From the NCBI RefSeq assembly GCF_001425005.1, contig NZ_LMDB01000012.1, positions 1,025,407 through 1,089,406 of the forward strand: a stretch of DNA of 64,000 nucleotides. Direction: 5' to 3'. Under the pieces are notes generated by a model, which saw only the letters and a program-made list of their open reading frames with translations, was not told the origin of the DNA and did not search any database. The DNA comes from Duganella sp. Root336D2. Its GTDB lineage: Bacteria; Pseudomonadota; Gammaproteobacteria; Burkholderiales; Burkholderiaceae_D. Positions within the stretch are counted from its first letter, which is position 1, and each line of letters opens with the position of its first letter. A program made the position numbers and the translations under genes. Positions 1 through 8,699 of the stretch are shown in pieces.

Positions 1-634
1 TCATGTCCTTGACCGATGCGCCGTCGATGGTGGCGAAGCGGTAGTCGGCGTACATGGTTGGCGAGTGGTTGCCCCATACGCACATCTTTTCGATGTCCTT
101 GACGGCCTTGCCGGTCTTGGTGGCGATCTGGGACAGGGCGCGGTTGTGGTCCAGGCGCAGCATGGCGGTGAAGTTCTTCGCTGGCAGCGATGGAGCGGAC
201 TTCATGGCGATGTAGGCGTTGGTGTTGGCTGGGTTGCCCACCACCAGAACCTTGATGTTGCGCGAAGCGACGGCGTCCAGCGCCTTGCCTTGCACGGTGA
301 AGATCTGCGCATTGGCTTCCAGCAGGTCTTTACGCTCCATGCCTGGGCCGCGAGGACGGGCGCCAACCAGCAGGGCCACGTCGGCGTCCTTGAAGGCGGT
401 CATCGGGTCTGAGTGGGCGCTCATGCCGGCAACCAGGGGGAACGCGCAGTCGTCGATTTCCATCATCACGCCTTTCAGCGCTTTCTGGGCCTTCTCGTCA
501 GGGATTTCCAGCAGTTGCAGGATGACTGGCTGGTCTTTGCCCAGCATGTCGCCGTTGGCGATACGGAACAGCAGGGAATAGCCGATCTGGCCGGCGGCGC
601 CGGTAACGGCAACACGCATTGGGGTTTTAGCCAT
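1..634 (-). CDS. mdh: malate dehydrogenase (C-terminus cut by window edge)
   Basis: NAD-dependent malate dehydrogenase of the TCA cycle, converting malate to oxaloacetate in the cytosol. About 211 N-terminal residues of an enzyme that is usually near 329 are visible; the rest lies left of the window. The Rossmann glycine motif [10 protein letters not shown] is near residue 10, followed by GNPANTNAY, the catalytic-pair segments RLDHNRA and [11 protein letters not shown], and the mobile-loop segment with [11 protein letters not shown]. The start is the ATG complementary to 632–634, reading [10 protein letters not shown]. It is transcribed away from the gntR–sdh block and shares a 174-bp intergenic region with it, so co-regulation of the two TCA units is likely. 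Confidence 0.97.
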   Translation of the reverse strand, partial: MAKTPMRVAVTGAAGQIGYSLLFRIANGDMLGKDQPVILQLLEIPDEKAQKALKGVMMEIDDCAFPLVAGMSAHSDPMTAFKDADVALLVGARPRGPGMERKDLLEANAQIFTVQGKALDAVASRNIKVLVVGNPANTNAYIAMKSAPSLPAKNFTAMLRLDHNRALSQIATKTGKAVKDIEKMCVWGNHSPTMYADYRFATIDGASVKDM

Positions 635-733
635 GGTGAATCTCCAAAGTGGACGTGAAAACGGTGTAAGCTCGTAATGATACGACAATTCGGGCGAGTG
701 TAGGCGCCTGTCGACTGGCTGTCAATCCTATCT

Positions 734-753
734 TATGTCTTATATAAGACATA
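734..753. promoter_or_regulatory. 20-bp perfect palindrome, candidate GntR operator
   Basis: A perfect 20-bp inverted repeat, tatgtcttat/ataagacata, lies between the divergent mdh and gntR genes, about 55 bp upstream of the gntR start. HutC-type GntR regulators bind AT-rich palindromes of this size with GT...AC cores, so autoregulation and/or control of mdh is a reasonable inference. No footprint or expression data are available here. Confidence 0.55.
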
Positions 754-808
754 TAAGTTATAGGATTTTTCTGGACGTGAGGGGTTGGATGTGGTGGAAT
801 AGCGGGCT

Positions 809-1585
809 ATGAATCCCGTCACGCCCAACCAGACCACTTCTGACGCCTTAGGCGCGGCCGGCGCTCCGTCCCCCACATTCTCTCCCCTGTACCAGCAGAT
901 CAAAGGCCTGATTACCCAGAGCCTGCAGTCCGGCGAATGGAAGCCGGGCGAGATGATCCCCAGCGAAGTCGAATTAGCCAACCGCTTCAAGGTCAGCCAG
1001 GGCACGGTGCGCAAGGCGATCGATGAGCTGGCGGCGGAAAACCTGGTGATGCGCCGCCAGGGCAAGGGGACGTTCGTGTCCACCCACCATGAGGCGCGCG
1101 CGCACTTCCGTTTCCTGCGCCTGGTGCCGGACGAAGGTGTGCCGCATTACCCCGAATCCCGGTTTATTGAAGTCAAGCGCCTGCGTGCGCCCGCCGAAGT
1201 GGCGCGCCTGCTCGACCTGAAATCGGGCGACGCCGTGGTCTACATCAAGCGCGTGCAAAGTTTCGACAACGTGCCAACCATCGTCGAAGAGCTGTGGCTG
1301 CCCGGCGTGATCTTCAAAGGCCTGACGGCAGAGCGCCTGAATGAATACAAAGGCCCGATGTACGGCCTGTTCGAGTCCGAATTCGGCACTCGCATGATCC
1401 GTGCACAAGAAAAGATCCGGGCTGTGTGTGCCGAGGAGGGCGATGCCGCGCTGCTCAAAGTTGCGGCAGGCATGCCGCTGCTGTGCGCCGAACGCGTGTC
1501 CTTCACTTATGGCGATAAACCGGTCGAATTGCGCCGCGGCCTGTACCTGACGGAACGGCATCATTATCAAAATGATCTCAGTTAA
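809..1585 (+). CDS. GntR-family (HutC subfamily) transcriptional regulator
   Basis: A 258-residue regulator. A winged helix-turn-helix lies at about residues 25–92 (IPSEVELANRF, VSQGTVRKAIDEL, RRQGKGTFV) and a UTRA ligand-binding domain at about 100–245, which is the HutC architecture. It sits between mdh (divergent) and the sdhCDAB operon (same strand, 127 bp downstream), a conserved position in Burkholderiales. The effector is unknown; a TCA-related organic acid is a guess based on the neighbours. A 20-bp palindrome upstream may be its operator. No gene symbol is assigned because I do not recognise a characterised orthologue. Confidence 0.9.
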   Translation: MNPVTPNQTTSDALGAAGAPSPTFSPLYQQIKGLITQSLQSGEWKPGEMIPSEVELANRFKVSQGTVRKAIDELAAENLVMRRQGKGTFVSTHHEARAHFRFLRLVPDEGVPHYPESRFIEVKRLRAPAEVARLLDLKSGDAVVYIKRVQSFDNVPTIVEELWLPGVIFKGLTAERLNEYKGPMYGLFESEFGTRMIRAQEKIRAVCAEEGDAALLKVAAGMPLLCAERVSFTYGDKPVELRRGLYLTERHHYQNDLS

Positions 1586-1610
1586 GGTGCGCTGCAATAA
1601 TATTTTGGTG

Positions 1611-1628
1611 ATATGTAACAATACATAT
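1611..1628. promoter_or_regulatory. inverted repeat upstream of sdhC, candidate operator
   Basis: The sequence atatgta-acaa-tacatat has perfect 7-bp arms around a 4-bp spacer, about 85 bp upstream of the sdhC start in an AT-rich segment. The half-sites (tatgt/acata) match the outer half-sites of the palindrome at 734–753, although the spacing is shorter (6 instead of 10 bp). It may be a second binding site for the upstream GntR regulator or part of the sdh promoter. This is pattern evidence only. Confidence 0.35.
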
Positions 1629-1712
1629 TGGTCGTAAGTGCAAAAATCGGCGAAAATCGTAGCTTCGCCAAGTTTGGCAAATCATTTGTAATAAAGCATA
1701 GGGAGGTTGTAT

Positions 1713-2135
1713 ATGACTGAAGCCGTGCGGGAAACCCCAAAAAAAGAGCGGCCAGAATTCCGTAACATCCACGTTACGGATCTGATGAACTACCGACTGC
1801 CGATGGCTGGCATCGTCTCCATCCTGCACCGCATCAGCGGCGCCCTGATGTTCCTGCTGTTGCCGTTCGTGCTGTACCTGCTGCAGGAGTCGCTGCGCTC
1901 CGAGTACACCTTCGCCAACTTCATGCTCATCGCCTCCCACCCGATCGCGAAGCTGGTCATGCTGGCCCTGGTCTGGGGCTACGCCCAGCACTTCTGCGCC
2001 GGCGTACGCCACCTGGTCATGGATACCCACGTCGGCCTGGACAAGGATTCCGCGCGCAAGTCCGCCACCGTGGTGGTCGTGATCACTGTCATCGTGACCG
2101 CGCTGGTCGCCCTGAAATTGTTTGGAGTGTTCTAA
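1713..2135 (+). CDS. sdhC: succinate dehydrogenase cytochrome b556 subunit
   Basis: Membrane anchor of complex II, 140 residues with three transmembrane helices. The SILHRISG motif carries the quinone-site Ser36 and Arg40, and HFCAGVRHLVMD supplies the predicted haem b ligand His93 (equivalent of E. coli His84). The start chosen is the ATG at 1713, preceded by gggagg at 1701–1706; an in-frame TTG at 1707 lies directly against the ribosome site and is rejected. It is the first gene of sdhCDAB–sdhE, and sdhD begins on the base after its stop. Confidence 0.96.
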   Translation: MTEAVRETPKKERPEFRNIHVTDLMNYRLPMAGIVSILHRISGALMFLLLPFVLYLLQESLRSEYTFANFMLIASHPIAKLVMLALVWGYAQHFCAGVRHLVMDTHVGLDKDSARKSATVVVVITVIVTALVALKLFGVF

Positions 2136-2501
2136 ATGGCTAACAATAACATCGGCCCAAAACGCCTGGTTGTCGGCGCCCACTACGGCGTCAAGGATTG
2201 GCTGGTCCAGCGCGTGACCGCCGTGCTGATGGTGGTGTACACCGCCGTCCTGTTCTTCATGATCTTCACCTCGTCGACCCCGTCGTACGAAGGTTGGGCG
2301 GAACTGTTCGCCAAGCAGTGGTTCAAGCTGTTCAGCGCCGTGACCCTGCTGGCCCTGTTCTATCACGCCTGGGTCGGCATCCGTGACATCTGGATGGACT
2401 ACATCAAGCCGGTCGGCCTGCGCCTGTTCCTGCAAATCGCTACCATTGGCTGGCTGGTCGCCTGCGCCGCCTGGTCGCTGCAAATTCTGTGGAGTGTGTA
2501 A
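2136..2501 (+). CDS. sdhD: succinate dehydrogenase membrane anchor subunit
   Basis: Second membrane anchor of complex II, 121 residues and three predicted helices. HAWVGIRDIWMDY contains the haem ligand His77 and the quinone-site Tyr89 (equivalents of E. coli His71 and Tyr83). The start codon directly abuts the sdhC stop, which suggests translational coupling. Together with SdhC it holds the SdhAB catalytic dimer at the inner membrane and passes electrons to ubiquinone. Confidence 0.95.
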   Translation: MANNNIGPKRLVVGAHYGVKDWLVQRVTAVLMVVYTAVLFFMIFTSSTPSYEGWAELFAKQWFKLFSAVTLLALFYHAWVGIRDIWMDYIKPVGLRLFLQIATIGWLVACAAWSLQILWSV

Positions 2502-2504
2502 ATC

Positions 2505-4283
2505 GTGGCAGCTATTAAATCTGCAATCCCAACCCGTCGTTTTGACGCGGTGATCGTTGGCGCCGGCGGTTCCGGCATGCGCGCCTCCCTGCAACTGGCG
2601 GAAGCCGGCCTGAATGTAGCCGTGCTGTCCAAGGTGTTCCCGACCCGCTCCCACACCGTGGCAGCGCAGGGCGGCATCGGCGCCTCGCTGGGCAATATGT
2701 CGGAAGACAACTGGTACTGGCACATGTTCGACACCGTCAAGGGTGGCGACTACCTCGGCGACCAGGATGCGATTGAATTCATGTGCCGCGAAGCACCGAA
2801 AGTCGTCTACGAGCTGGAACACTTCGGCATGCCTTTCGACCGCAACCCGGACGGCACCATTTACCAGCGTCCGTTCGGCGGCCACACCGCGAACCTGGGC
2901 GAGAAGCCAGTGCAGCGCGCCTGCGCCGCGGCCGACCGTACCGGCCACGCACTGCTGCACACACTGTACCAGCGCAACGTGCGCGCCCGCACCCACTTCT
3001 TCGTTGAGTGGATGGCCCTGGACCTGGTGCGCGATGCCGACGGCGACGTGGTTGGCGTGGTTGCCCTGGAAATGGAAACCGGCGAATGCATGATCCTGGA
3101 AGCCAAGACCACCATCTTCGCAACCGGCGGCGCAGGCCGCATCTTCGCAGCATCGACCAACGCCTTCATCAACACCGGTGACGGCATGGGCATGGCGGCA
3201 CGTGCCGGCCTGCCGCTGCAAGACATGGAATTCTGGCAGTTCCACCCGACCGGCGTGGCCGGCGCGGGCGTGCTGATCACCGAAGGCGTGCGCGGCGAAG
3301 GCGGCATCCTGATCAACTCGAACGGCGAACGCTTCATGGAGCGCTACGCTCCGACCCTGAAAGACCTGGCGCCACGCGACTTCGTGTCCCGCTCCATGGA
3401 CCAGGAAATCAAGGAAGGCCGCGGCTGCGGTCCTAATAAAGACCACGTTCTGCTGGACCTGCGCCACATCGGCTCCGAAACCATCCAGAAGCGCCTGCCG
3501 TCGATCCTGGAAATCGGCCACAAGTTCGCCAACGTCGACGCGACCAAGGAACCGATCCCGGTCGTTCCGACCATCCACTACCAGATGGGCGGCATCCCGA
3601 CCAATATCCACGGCCAGGTAGTCGTGCCTAACGGCGACGGCAGCCAGAAGATCGTGAACGGCCTGTACGCCATCGGCGAATGCGCCTGCGTCTCCGTGCA
3701 CGGTGCAAACCGCCTGGGCACCAACTCCCTGCTGGACCTGGTGGTGTTCGGCCGCGCAGCCGGCAACCACGTGGTGGCACAGAACCTGAAGCAGAAGGAA
3801 AACAAGCCTTTGCCGAAGGACGCAGCCGACTTCGCAATGAACCGCCTGAACCACCTGGAAACCGCTACCGGTGGCGAGCGCGTGCAAGACGTCGCCAACG
3901 ACATCCGCGCCACCATGCAGAAGTACTGCGGCGTGTTCCGTACCGACGACATGCTGGCCAAAGGCGTAGAAGAAATCCTGAAGCTGGACGAGCGTCGCAA
4001 GCACGTTTCGTACAACGACAAGTCCAAGGTGTTCAACACCGCCCGCGTGGAAGCGCTGGAACTGGACAACCTGATCGAAACTGCAAAAGCGACCATCGTA
4101 TCGGCCAATGCGCGTAAGGAATCCCGCGGCGCCCACGCCCAGGACGACCACCCGAAACGCGACGACGAAAACTGGATGAAGCACACGCTGTGGTTCTCCG
4201 AAGGCAACCGCCTGGAATACAAGGCAGTCGTCACCAAGCCGCTGACGGTCGAAACCTTCAAGCCAAAAGCACGTACTTTCTAA
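2505..4283 (+). CDS. sdhA: succinate dehydrogenase flavoprotein subunit
   Basis: Catalytic flavoprotein of complex II, 592 residues (normal length), oxidising succinate to fumarate. The FAD-binding GAGGSG is at residues 19–24, the FAD-linked histidine is His50 in [10 protein letters not shown], and the substrate region contains HPTG and RGEGG. The C-terminal helical domain ends with the usual R(L)EYKxVxxKP segment. Translation starts at GTG 2505, three bases after the sdhD stop, with ggag upstream; no nearby ATG fits the family N-terminus. FAD attachment would be assisted by SdhE, encoded two genes downstream. Confidence 0.97.
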   Translation: MAAIKSAIPTRRFDAVIVGAGGSGMRASLQLAEAGLNVAVLSKVFPTRSHTVAAQGGIGASLGNMSEDNWYWHMFDTVKGGDYLGDQDAIEFMCREAPKVVYELEHFGMPFDRNPDGTIYQRPFGGHTANLGEKPVQRACAAADRTGHALLHTLYQRNVRARTHFFVEWMALDLVRDADGDVVGVVALEMETGECMILEAKTTIFATGGAGRIFAASTNAFINTGDGMGMAARAGLPLQDMEFWQFHPTGVAGAGVLITEGVRGEGGILINSNGERFMERYAPTLKDLAPRDFVSRSMDQEIKEGRGCGPNKDHVLLDLRHIGSETIQKRLPSILEIGHKFANVDATKEPIPVVPTIHYQMGGIPTNIHGQVVVPNGDGSQKIVNGLYAIGECACVSVHGANRLGTNSLLDLVVFGRAAGNHVVAQNLKQKENKPLPKDAADFAMNRLNHLETATGGERVQDVANDIRATMQKYCGVFRTDDMLAKGVEEILKLDERRKHVSYNDKSKVFNTARVEALELDNLIETAKATIVSANARKESRGAHAQDDHPKRDDENWMKHTLWFSEGNRLEYKAVVTKPLTVETFKPKARTF

Positions 4284-4299
4284 GCAAGGGCCTCACAAC

Positions 4300-5010
4300 A
4301 TGGCACGCACTCTCAAATTCAAGATTTACCGCTACGATCCGGACAAGGACGCCAAGCCTTACATGCAAGACCTGACGGTCGAACTGAAAGACACCGACAA
4401 GATGCTGCTGGATGCACTGCAGCGCATCAAGTCCGATGTCGATGATTCGCTGTCGCTGCGCCGCTCCTGCCGCGAAGGCGTGTGCGGTTCCGACGCGATG
4501 AACATCAACGGCAAGAACGGCCTGGCCTGCACCACCAACCTGAACGAGCTGAGCGAGCCTATCGTGCTGCGCCCGCTGCCAGGCCTGCCGGTGGTGCGCG
4601 ACCTGATCGTCGACATGACCCAGTTCTTCAAGCAATACCACTCGATCAAGCCGTTCCTGATCAACGACTCGATCCCTCCGGAGAAAGAGCGCCTGCAGTC
4701 GCCTGCGGAACGCGAAGAACTGGACGGCCTGTACGAGTGCATCCTGTGCGCCTGCTGCTCGACTTCCTGCCCGTCGTTCTGGTGGAACCCGGACAAGTTC
4801 GTCGGTCCAGCCGGCCTGCTGCAAGCCTACCGCTTCATCGCCGACTCGCGCGACGAAGCCACCGGTGAGCGCCTGGATAACCTGGAAGACCCGTACCGTC
4901 TGTTCCGTTGCCACTCGATCATGAACTGCGTCGACGTGTGCCCGAAAGGCCTGAACCCTAACAAGGCGATCGGCAAGATCAAGGAACTGATGGTGCGTCG
5001 CGCCATTTAA
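4300..5010 (+). CDS. sdhB: succinate dehydrogenase iron-sulfur subunit
   Basis: Electron-transfer subunit of complex II, 236 residues. The [2Fe-2S] ligands are Cys57, Cys62, Asp65 and Cys77 ([12 protein letters not shown] ... GLAC; the aspartate ligand is also found in E. coli SdhB). The ferredoxin-like C-terminal half carries [12 protein letters not shown] and [14 protein letters not shown] for the [4Fe-4S] and [3Fe-4S] clusters. It starts 16 bp after sdhA, and sdhE follows 5 bp after its stop, so it belongs to the same transcript. Confidence 0.97.
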   Translation: MARTLKFKIYRYDPDKDAKPYMQDLTVELKDTDKMLLDALQRIKSDVDDSLSLRRSCREGVCGSDAMNINGKNGLACTTNLNELSEPIVLRPLPGLPVVRDLIVDMTQFFKQYHSIKPFLINDSIPPEKERLQSPAEREELDGLYECILCACCSTSCPSFWWNPDKFVGPAGLLQAYRFIADSRDEATGERLDNLEDPYRLFRCHSIMNCVDVCPKGLNPNKAIGKIKELMVRRAI

Positions 5011-5015
5011 TAAAC

Positions 5016-5297
5016 ATGGCCGAACTCGAAAAACGAGCGCATCAGGCCGATCCGACCAACCGTGCGCGCCTACGCTGGCGCGCACGACGGGGCCTGCTGG
5101 AAAACGACCTTATCCTGACTCGTTTCCTCGATGCGCACGAAGCAGGATTGACCGACGAGGAAGTGGACGCGTTCACGCGACTCCTCGATTTGTCGGACAA
5201 TGCACTGATGGATCTGGTCTTGGCCCGCAAGGAGCCGGAAGGCGAAATAGACCTGCCGCATGTACATGCGTTACTGGCTCGCCTGCGCCAAGCCTGA
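5016..5297 (+). CDS. sdhE: FAD assembly factor SdhE
   Basis: A 93-residue protein of the SdhE/YgfY family, which promotes covalent attachment of FAD to SdhA. The defining RGxxE motif is Arg25-Gly26-Leu-Leu-Glu29 in RRGLLEND, inside the expected small helical fold. It is encoded 5 bp after sdhB, which supports its role in maturing the enzyme from the same operon. gltA follows 44 bp downstream. Confidence 0.93.
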   Translation: MAELEKRAHQADPTNRARLRWRARRGLLENDLILTRFLDAHEAGLTDEEVDAFTRLLDLSDNALMDLVLARKEPEGEIDLPHVHALLARLRQA

Positions 5298-5341
5298 GTT
5301 AAGTTTTTTTATTTGCTGCATCTCTCCCAAAGGAAGAGTCC

Positions 5342-6646
5342 ATGAACATCTCTGATACCAAAGCAACGCTATCGTTCTCCGACGGCGGCCCATCGGTCGA
5401 AATGCCGATCTACAAGGGCACCGTGGGCCCGGACGTCATCGACATCCGCAAGCTGTACGGCACCACCGGCAAATTCACCTACGACCCAGGCTTCATGTCC
5501 ACCGCGTCGTGCAACTCCTCGATCACCTATATTGACGGTGACAAGGGCGAGCTGCAATACCGCGGCTACCCGATCGAACAGCTGGCCGTGAACGCCGACT
5601 TCATGGAATCGTGCTACCTGCTGCTGAACGGCGACCTGCCGAACGCAGTGCAGAAGAAACAGTTCGTCGACACCGTGACCAAGCACACCATGGTCCACGA
5701 ACAGATGCAATTCTTCTTCCGCGGCTTCCGCCGCGACGCGCACCCGATGTCGGTACTGGTTGGTACCGTCGGCGCGCTGGCATCGTTCTACCACGACTCG
5801 CTGGACATCAACGATGCCAAGCAGCGTGAGATTTCGGCCATCCGCCTGATCGCCAAGCTGCCAACCCTGGTTGCCATGGCATACAAATACTCGATCGGCC
5901 AGCCGTTCGTGTACCCACGCAACGACCTGTCGTACTCCGCCAACTTCATGCGCATGATGTTCGGCAATCCATGCGAAGAGTACAAGGTCAACGACGTGCT
6001 GGTGCGCGCCCTGGACCGCATCCTGATCCTGCACGCAGACCACGAGCAGAACGCCTCGACCTCGACCGTCCGTCTGGCCGGTTCCTCGGGCGCCAACCCA
6101 TTCGCCTGTATCGCTGCCGGTATCGCTTGCCTGTGGGGCCCTGCCCACGGCGGCGCGAACGAAGCTGCACTGAACATGCTGAAAGAAATCGGCACCGTCG
6201 ACAAGATCCCGGCTTTCATCGCCCAGGTGAAAGACAAGAACTCCGGCGTCAAGCTGATGGGCTTCGGTCACCGCGTGTACAAGAACTTCGACCCACGTGC
6301 CAAGCTGATGCGCGAAACCTGCCACGAAGTGCTGCAAGAGCTGGGCCTGCAAGACGACCCACTGTTCAAGCTGGCCATGGAACTGGAAAAGATTGCGCTG
6401 AACGACGAATACTTCGTCTCCCGCAAGCTGTACCCGAACGTGGACTTCTACTCCGGCATCGTGCAGTCGGCCCTGGGCATCCCGGTGTCCCTGTTCACCG
6501 GTATCTTCGCCATGGCCCGTACCATCGGCTGGATCGCCCAGTGGAACGAAATGATCGCCGACCCGGAGCAGAAGATCGGCCGCCCACGCCAGCTGTTCGT
6601 TGGCTCGGCAGTGCGCGACGTGCCTCCGCTGAAAGACCGCAAGTAG
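5342..6646 (+). CDS. gltA: citrate synthase (type II)
   Basis: A 434-residue citrate synthase condensing oxaloacetate and acetyl-CoA. Catalytic residues correspond to E. coli His264, His305 and Asp362: His269 in GPAHGGANE, His310 in [14 protein letters not shown] and Asp368 in YPNVDFYSG. The N-terminal beta-rich extension typical of hexameric, NADH-sensitive Gram-negative enzymes is present. A clear ribosome site (aaggaag) precedes the ATG. It is the last gene of the sdh cluster and is followed by a strong intrinsic terminator. Confidence 0.97.
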   Translation: MNISDTKATLSFSDGGPSVEMPIYKGTVGPDVIDIRKLYGTTGKFTYDPGFMSTASCNSSITYIDGDKGELQYRGYPIEQLAVNADFMESCYLLLNGDLPNAVQKKQFVDTVTKHTMVHEQMQFFFRGFRRDAHPMSVLVGTVGALASFYHDSLDINDAKQREISAIRLIAKLPTLVAMAYKYSIGQPFVYPRNDLSYSANFMRMMFGNPCEEYKVNDVLVRALDRILILHADHEQNASTSTVRLAGSSGANPFACIAAGIACLWGPAHGGANEAALNMLKEIGTVDKIPAFIAQVKDKNSGVKLMGFGHRVYKNFDPRAKLMRETCHEVLQELGLQDDPLFKLAMELEKIALNDEYFVSRKLYPNVDFYSGIVQSALGIPVSLFTGIFAMARTIGWIAQWNEMIADPEQKIGRPRQLFVGSAVRDVPPLKDRK

Positions 6647-6666
6647 TCCTTGCAGCCTTCTCGGGG

Positions 6667-6694
6667 AAAAAGCGAGCTTCGGCTCGCTTTTTTT
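6667..6694 (+). terminator. intrinsic terminator after gltA
   Basis: A 7-bp stem, agcgagc/gctcgct, closes a ttcg tetraloop and is flanked by an A-run before and a run of seven or more T after it, 21 bp past the gltA stop. The same stem with a tacg loop recurs at 8514–8535. Confidence 0.9.
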
Positions 6695-6785
6695 ATTCCC
6701 AGCGAAGGCAAAATGTTGTCAATTCGAAAGATTTCAATAATACTATCGGGTTCGACGTCTTCTTCTGCGAATTTAAGGAATCAAC

Positions 6786-7574
6786 TTGTCTGCGAACGTT
6801 CATCAAGCGAGCCAGTGCGGGAAAATTGTCAGTATCCACCCGATTGGGCGACTGGGCCTGCTCTATCCTGTGCTTGCCGTCTTGCTGATTGTCACGGCTA
6901 TTGCACTGGCCTTCGTCGCCGCCGACGCCCAGGCCACGGTGAGGGATGTCGACTTGCCTGTATTCTTGAGAATAATTGCTGGAATATGCGGATTGCTTGC
7001 CATCGTCATTGCCGTCCGCTGGTATAGGCTCAAAGGCTCAAGCCTGACGGTGTTCGAGAAGGGAATGGCCTATAGGCTCAGGGGCAAAACCCATTTCTTC
7101 GGCTGGCGCGAGGTGCAGTACGTGACTGTTCGCGCCACCAAATTGCTCGGCTTCCCCACTCGACGCACATGGGTCAAGGTAAGGTTGGCGCCCCAGACCA
7201 CCCTGAAGTTCTCCGACAGCTATAAGGAGGTTTTCGTGCTTGGCATCAACCTTCTCACGCTGACAGCGGCGGAGATGGTTCCGCTTGTGATTGCGAAAAT
7301 GGAGCATGGGGAGACGGTGGATTTTGGTGCGCTTAAGGTCAGCCGTGACGGGCTCCGCAGGCGCTTCGGCAAGGTTTCCTGGGCAGAAGTCGGTGATGCA
7401 GAACTAAGGGCGGGGCAAGTCATCATCAAGAAAAAGGGGCGCCGGATTCCTTGGGGGCGGCCTCACTCCTTCCAGATCAAGAACCTCTTCGTTTTTCTGG
7501 CGGTACTTGAACACTTCACTCAAATCGATACTGGCCCGGCTAAGATTCCGCAACAAATGGTTGCATTGGCTTGA
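6786..7574 (+). CDS. hypothetical membrane protein with two PH-like repeats (DUF6585-like)
   Basis: 262 residues, function unknown. Two hydrophobic helices lie at about residues 25–46 and 60–78. Two similar beta-rich segments follow, each with a 'G-hydrophobic-R...W.EV' pattern (LTVFEKGMAYRL...FFGWREVQYV and LKVSRDGLRRRFGKVSWAEVGDAEL), resembling PH-like repeats of DUF6585-type membrane proteins. The start is TTG 6786 with aagga seven bases upstream; no ATG would keep both helices. Base composition and codon use look less GC-rich than in the sdh genes, and the gene stands alone after the gltA terminator, so recent acquisition is possible. Confidence 0.7.
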   Translation: MSANVHQASQCGKIVSIHPIGRLGLLYPVLAVLLIVTAIALAFVAADAQATVRDVDLPVFLRIIAGICGLLAIVIAVRWYRLKGSSLTVFEKGMAYRLRGKTHFFGWREVQYVTVRATKLLGFPTRRTWVKVRLAPQTTLKFSDSYKEVFVLGINLLTLTAAEMVPLVIAKMEHGETVDFGALKVSRDGLRRRFGKVSWAEVGDAELRAGQVIIKKKGRRIPWGRPHSFQIKNLFVFLAVLEHFTQIDTGPAKIPQQMVALA

Positions 7575-7608
7575 GCAAGCGCCGTTTGACGAGATCGTTG
7601 AGTAATCA

Positions 7609-7781
7609 AGAATTCGGTGCCAGGTCTGTCATTTGGACACGCAAGCTGCACGTTTGATCTAACTCAAGATGTTGTCCTTTGACGAATATATTGATGAATC
7701 ATGCTCACCAACTTGGTGCGTCTTGAGATTGATCAAAGGTGCGTGCGCATTGTCCAAATGACAGACCTGGCACCGAATTCT
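7609..7781. repeat. 173-bp element bounded by perfect 31-bp inverted repeats
   Basis: Positions 7609–7639 and 7751–7781 are exact reverse complements (31 of 31), beginning agaattcggtgccaggtctg. The interior also pairs imperfectly (tttgatctaactcaaga against tcttgagattgatcaaa), so the whole element could fold into one long cruciform. Two further partial copies of the edge (gaattcggcaccgaattc) follow at 7785–7807. No open frame of useful length lies inside. This looks like a miniature inverted-repeat element or a REPIN-type sequence mobilised in trans. The rest of the 7575–7951 gap holds nothing else I can identify. Confidence 0.75.
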
Positions 7782-7951
7782 GGCTCCGAATTCGGCACCG
7801 AATTCTGGCAACGTATCCGCCCGATTAGGTATCGTCATCTGCTACCTGTGGGAGCGCCATGTTAACGCTGGCGATTAAGGTTGATTTCCCTTGGATATGG
7901 AAATCCAGCCTGCCATCATGCCAATTCTTAAATTTGGCGAGGAAATAGCGG

Positions 7952-8470
7952 ATGTTGAAATGGATTTTTCTGGCGGCTTCTCTGTTGGCGGCTCGTGCCT
8001 GGTCTGCTGATATTCAAGAGCTGCGAGTCGATGGGATGCGGCTGTCAATTCCATATGCGGATTTCATCAAGGTGCGGCCGGAAGCGGTGGGGCAAAACGG
8101 TTGGCATATGTATTCTCCTGTGCCCCAGGATAAAAAGGAATTGGGATTCTCGGTGCGGGGATATATGCGTGGCTTCGAAAGCGGGCGCGGGTGTTCGGCT
8201 GCAATTGGGTTCTCGAATACAAGCGCTGTTGAAACCGAAAAGCTGAGTCAGAATATCGCGGCTCTGCTTACTGCACATAAGATGGTCAAAACGACCGTGG
8301 TCGAGCAGGGTGGCACGCGCTTTAGTTATTGGGAAGGGCCGGGCGCTTATGCTTCAATTGATAGGCTTATCAAAGGAAGCGAATCCTTTGGCGTTTCGTT
8401 GCAAATGACGCTGAAGAGTTGCCCTGATAGCGCTGACCAGTTCAAGTCACGCCCTCCAACCAAAAAGTAG
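7952..8470 (+). CDS. hypothetical secreted protein
   Basis: 172 residues, no family recognised. An N-terminal signal peptide (MLKWIFLAASLLAARAWSA) predicts export, with cleavage near residue 19. The mature part has two cysteines (GRGCSAAIG and LKSCPDS) that could form a disulfide. A gaggaaa ribosome site precedes the ATG. It sits alone between the inverted-repeat element and its own terminator, and its composition is less GC-rich than the flanking core genes. Function cannot be inferred. Confidence 0.7.
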   Translation: MLKWIFLAASLLAARAWSADIQELRVDGMRLSIPYADFIKVRPEAVGQNGWHMYSPVPQDKKELGFSVRGYMRGFESGRGCSAAIGFSNTSAVETEKLSQNIAALLTAHKMVKTTVVEQGGTRFSYWEGPGAYASIDRLIKGSESFGVSLQMTLKSCPDSADQFKSRPPTKK

Positions 8471-8513
8471 GACGTCAAGACAGAAATTCGTCGAGCGCGG
8501 ATTAACTGGATCA

Positions 8514-8535
8514 AGCGAGCTACGGCTCGCTTTTT
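8514..8535 (+). terminator. intrinsic terminator
   Basis: Stem agcgagc/gctcgct with a tacg loop and a T-run, 43 bp after the stop of the secreted hypothetical protein. The stem is identical to that of the gltA terminator; the loop differs. The remaining bases up to 8690 show no further feature I can support. Confidence 0.85.
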
Positions 8536-8699
8536 CTTGCCATATTTTTTTACTGTGGCCAGTCATGCTGCAACTTGGCACGTTTAGGCTTAATTTTGGT
8601 TTGACGGCATTGTAGTCCTCCAGGTAGTGACGGGTTCTGTTATCGTTGAGCCCATCCAGCTACTGCAGCCAAGTACTTTCTCATTTCACGGAGGCTTGC

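Noticed and set aside
1578..4184. Long open frame on the minus strand opposite sdhCDA
   Set aside because: It mirrors the codon periodicity of the well-supported sdh genes and encodes His/Val/Gln-rich sequence without any domain; it is a GC-rich antisense shadow.
7609..7781. CRISPR or tRNA-associated attachment site
   Set aside because: There are no regularly spaced direct repeats and no tRNA gene nearby; the repeats are inverted.
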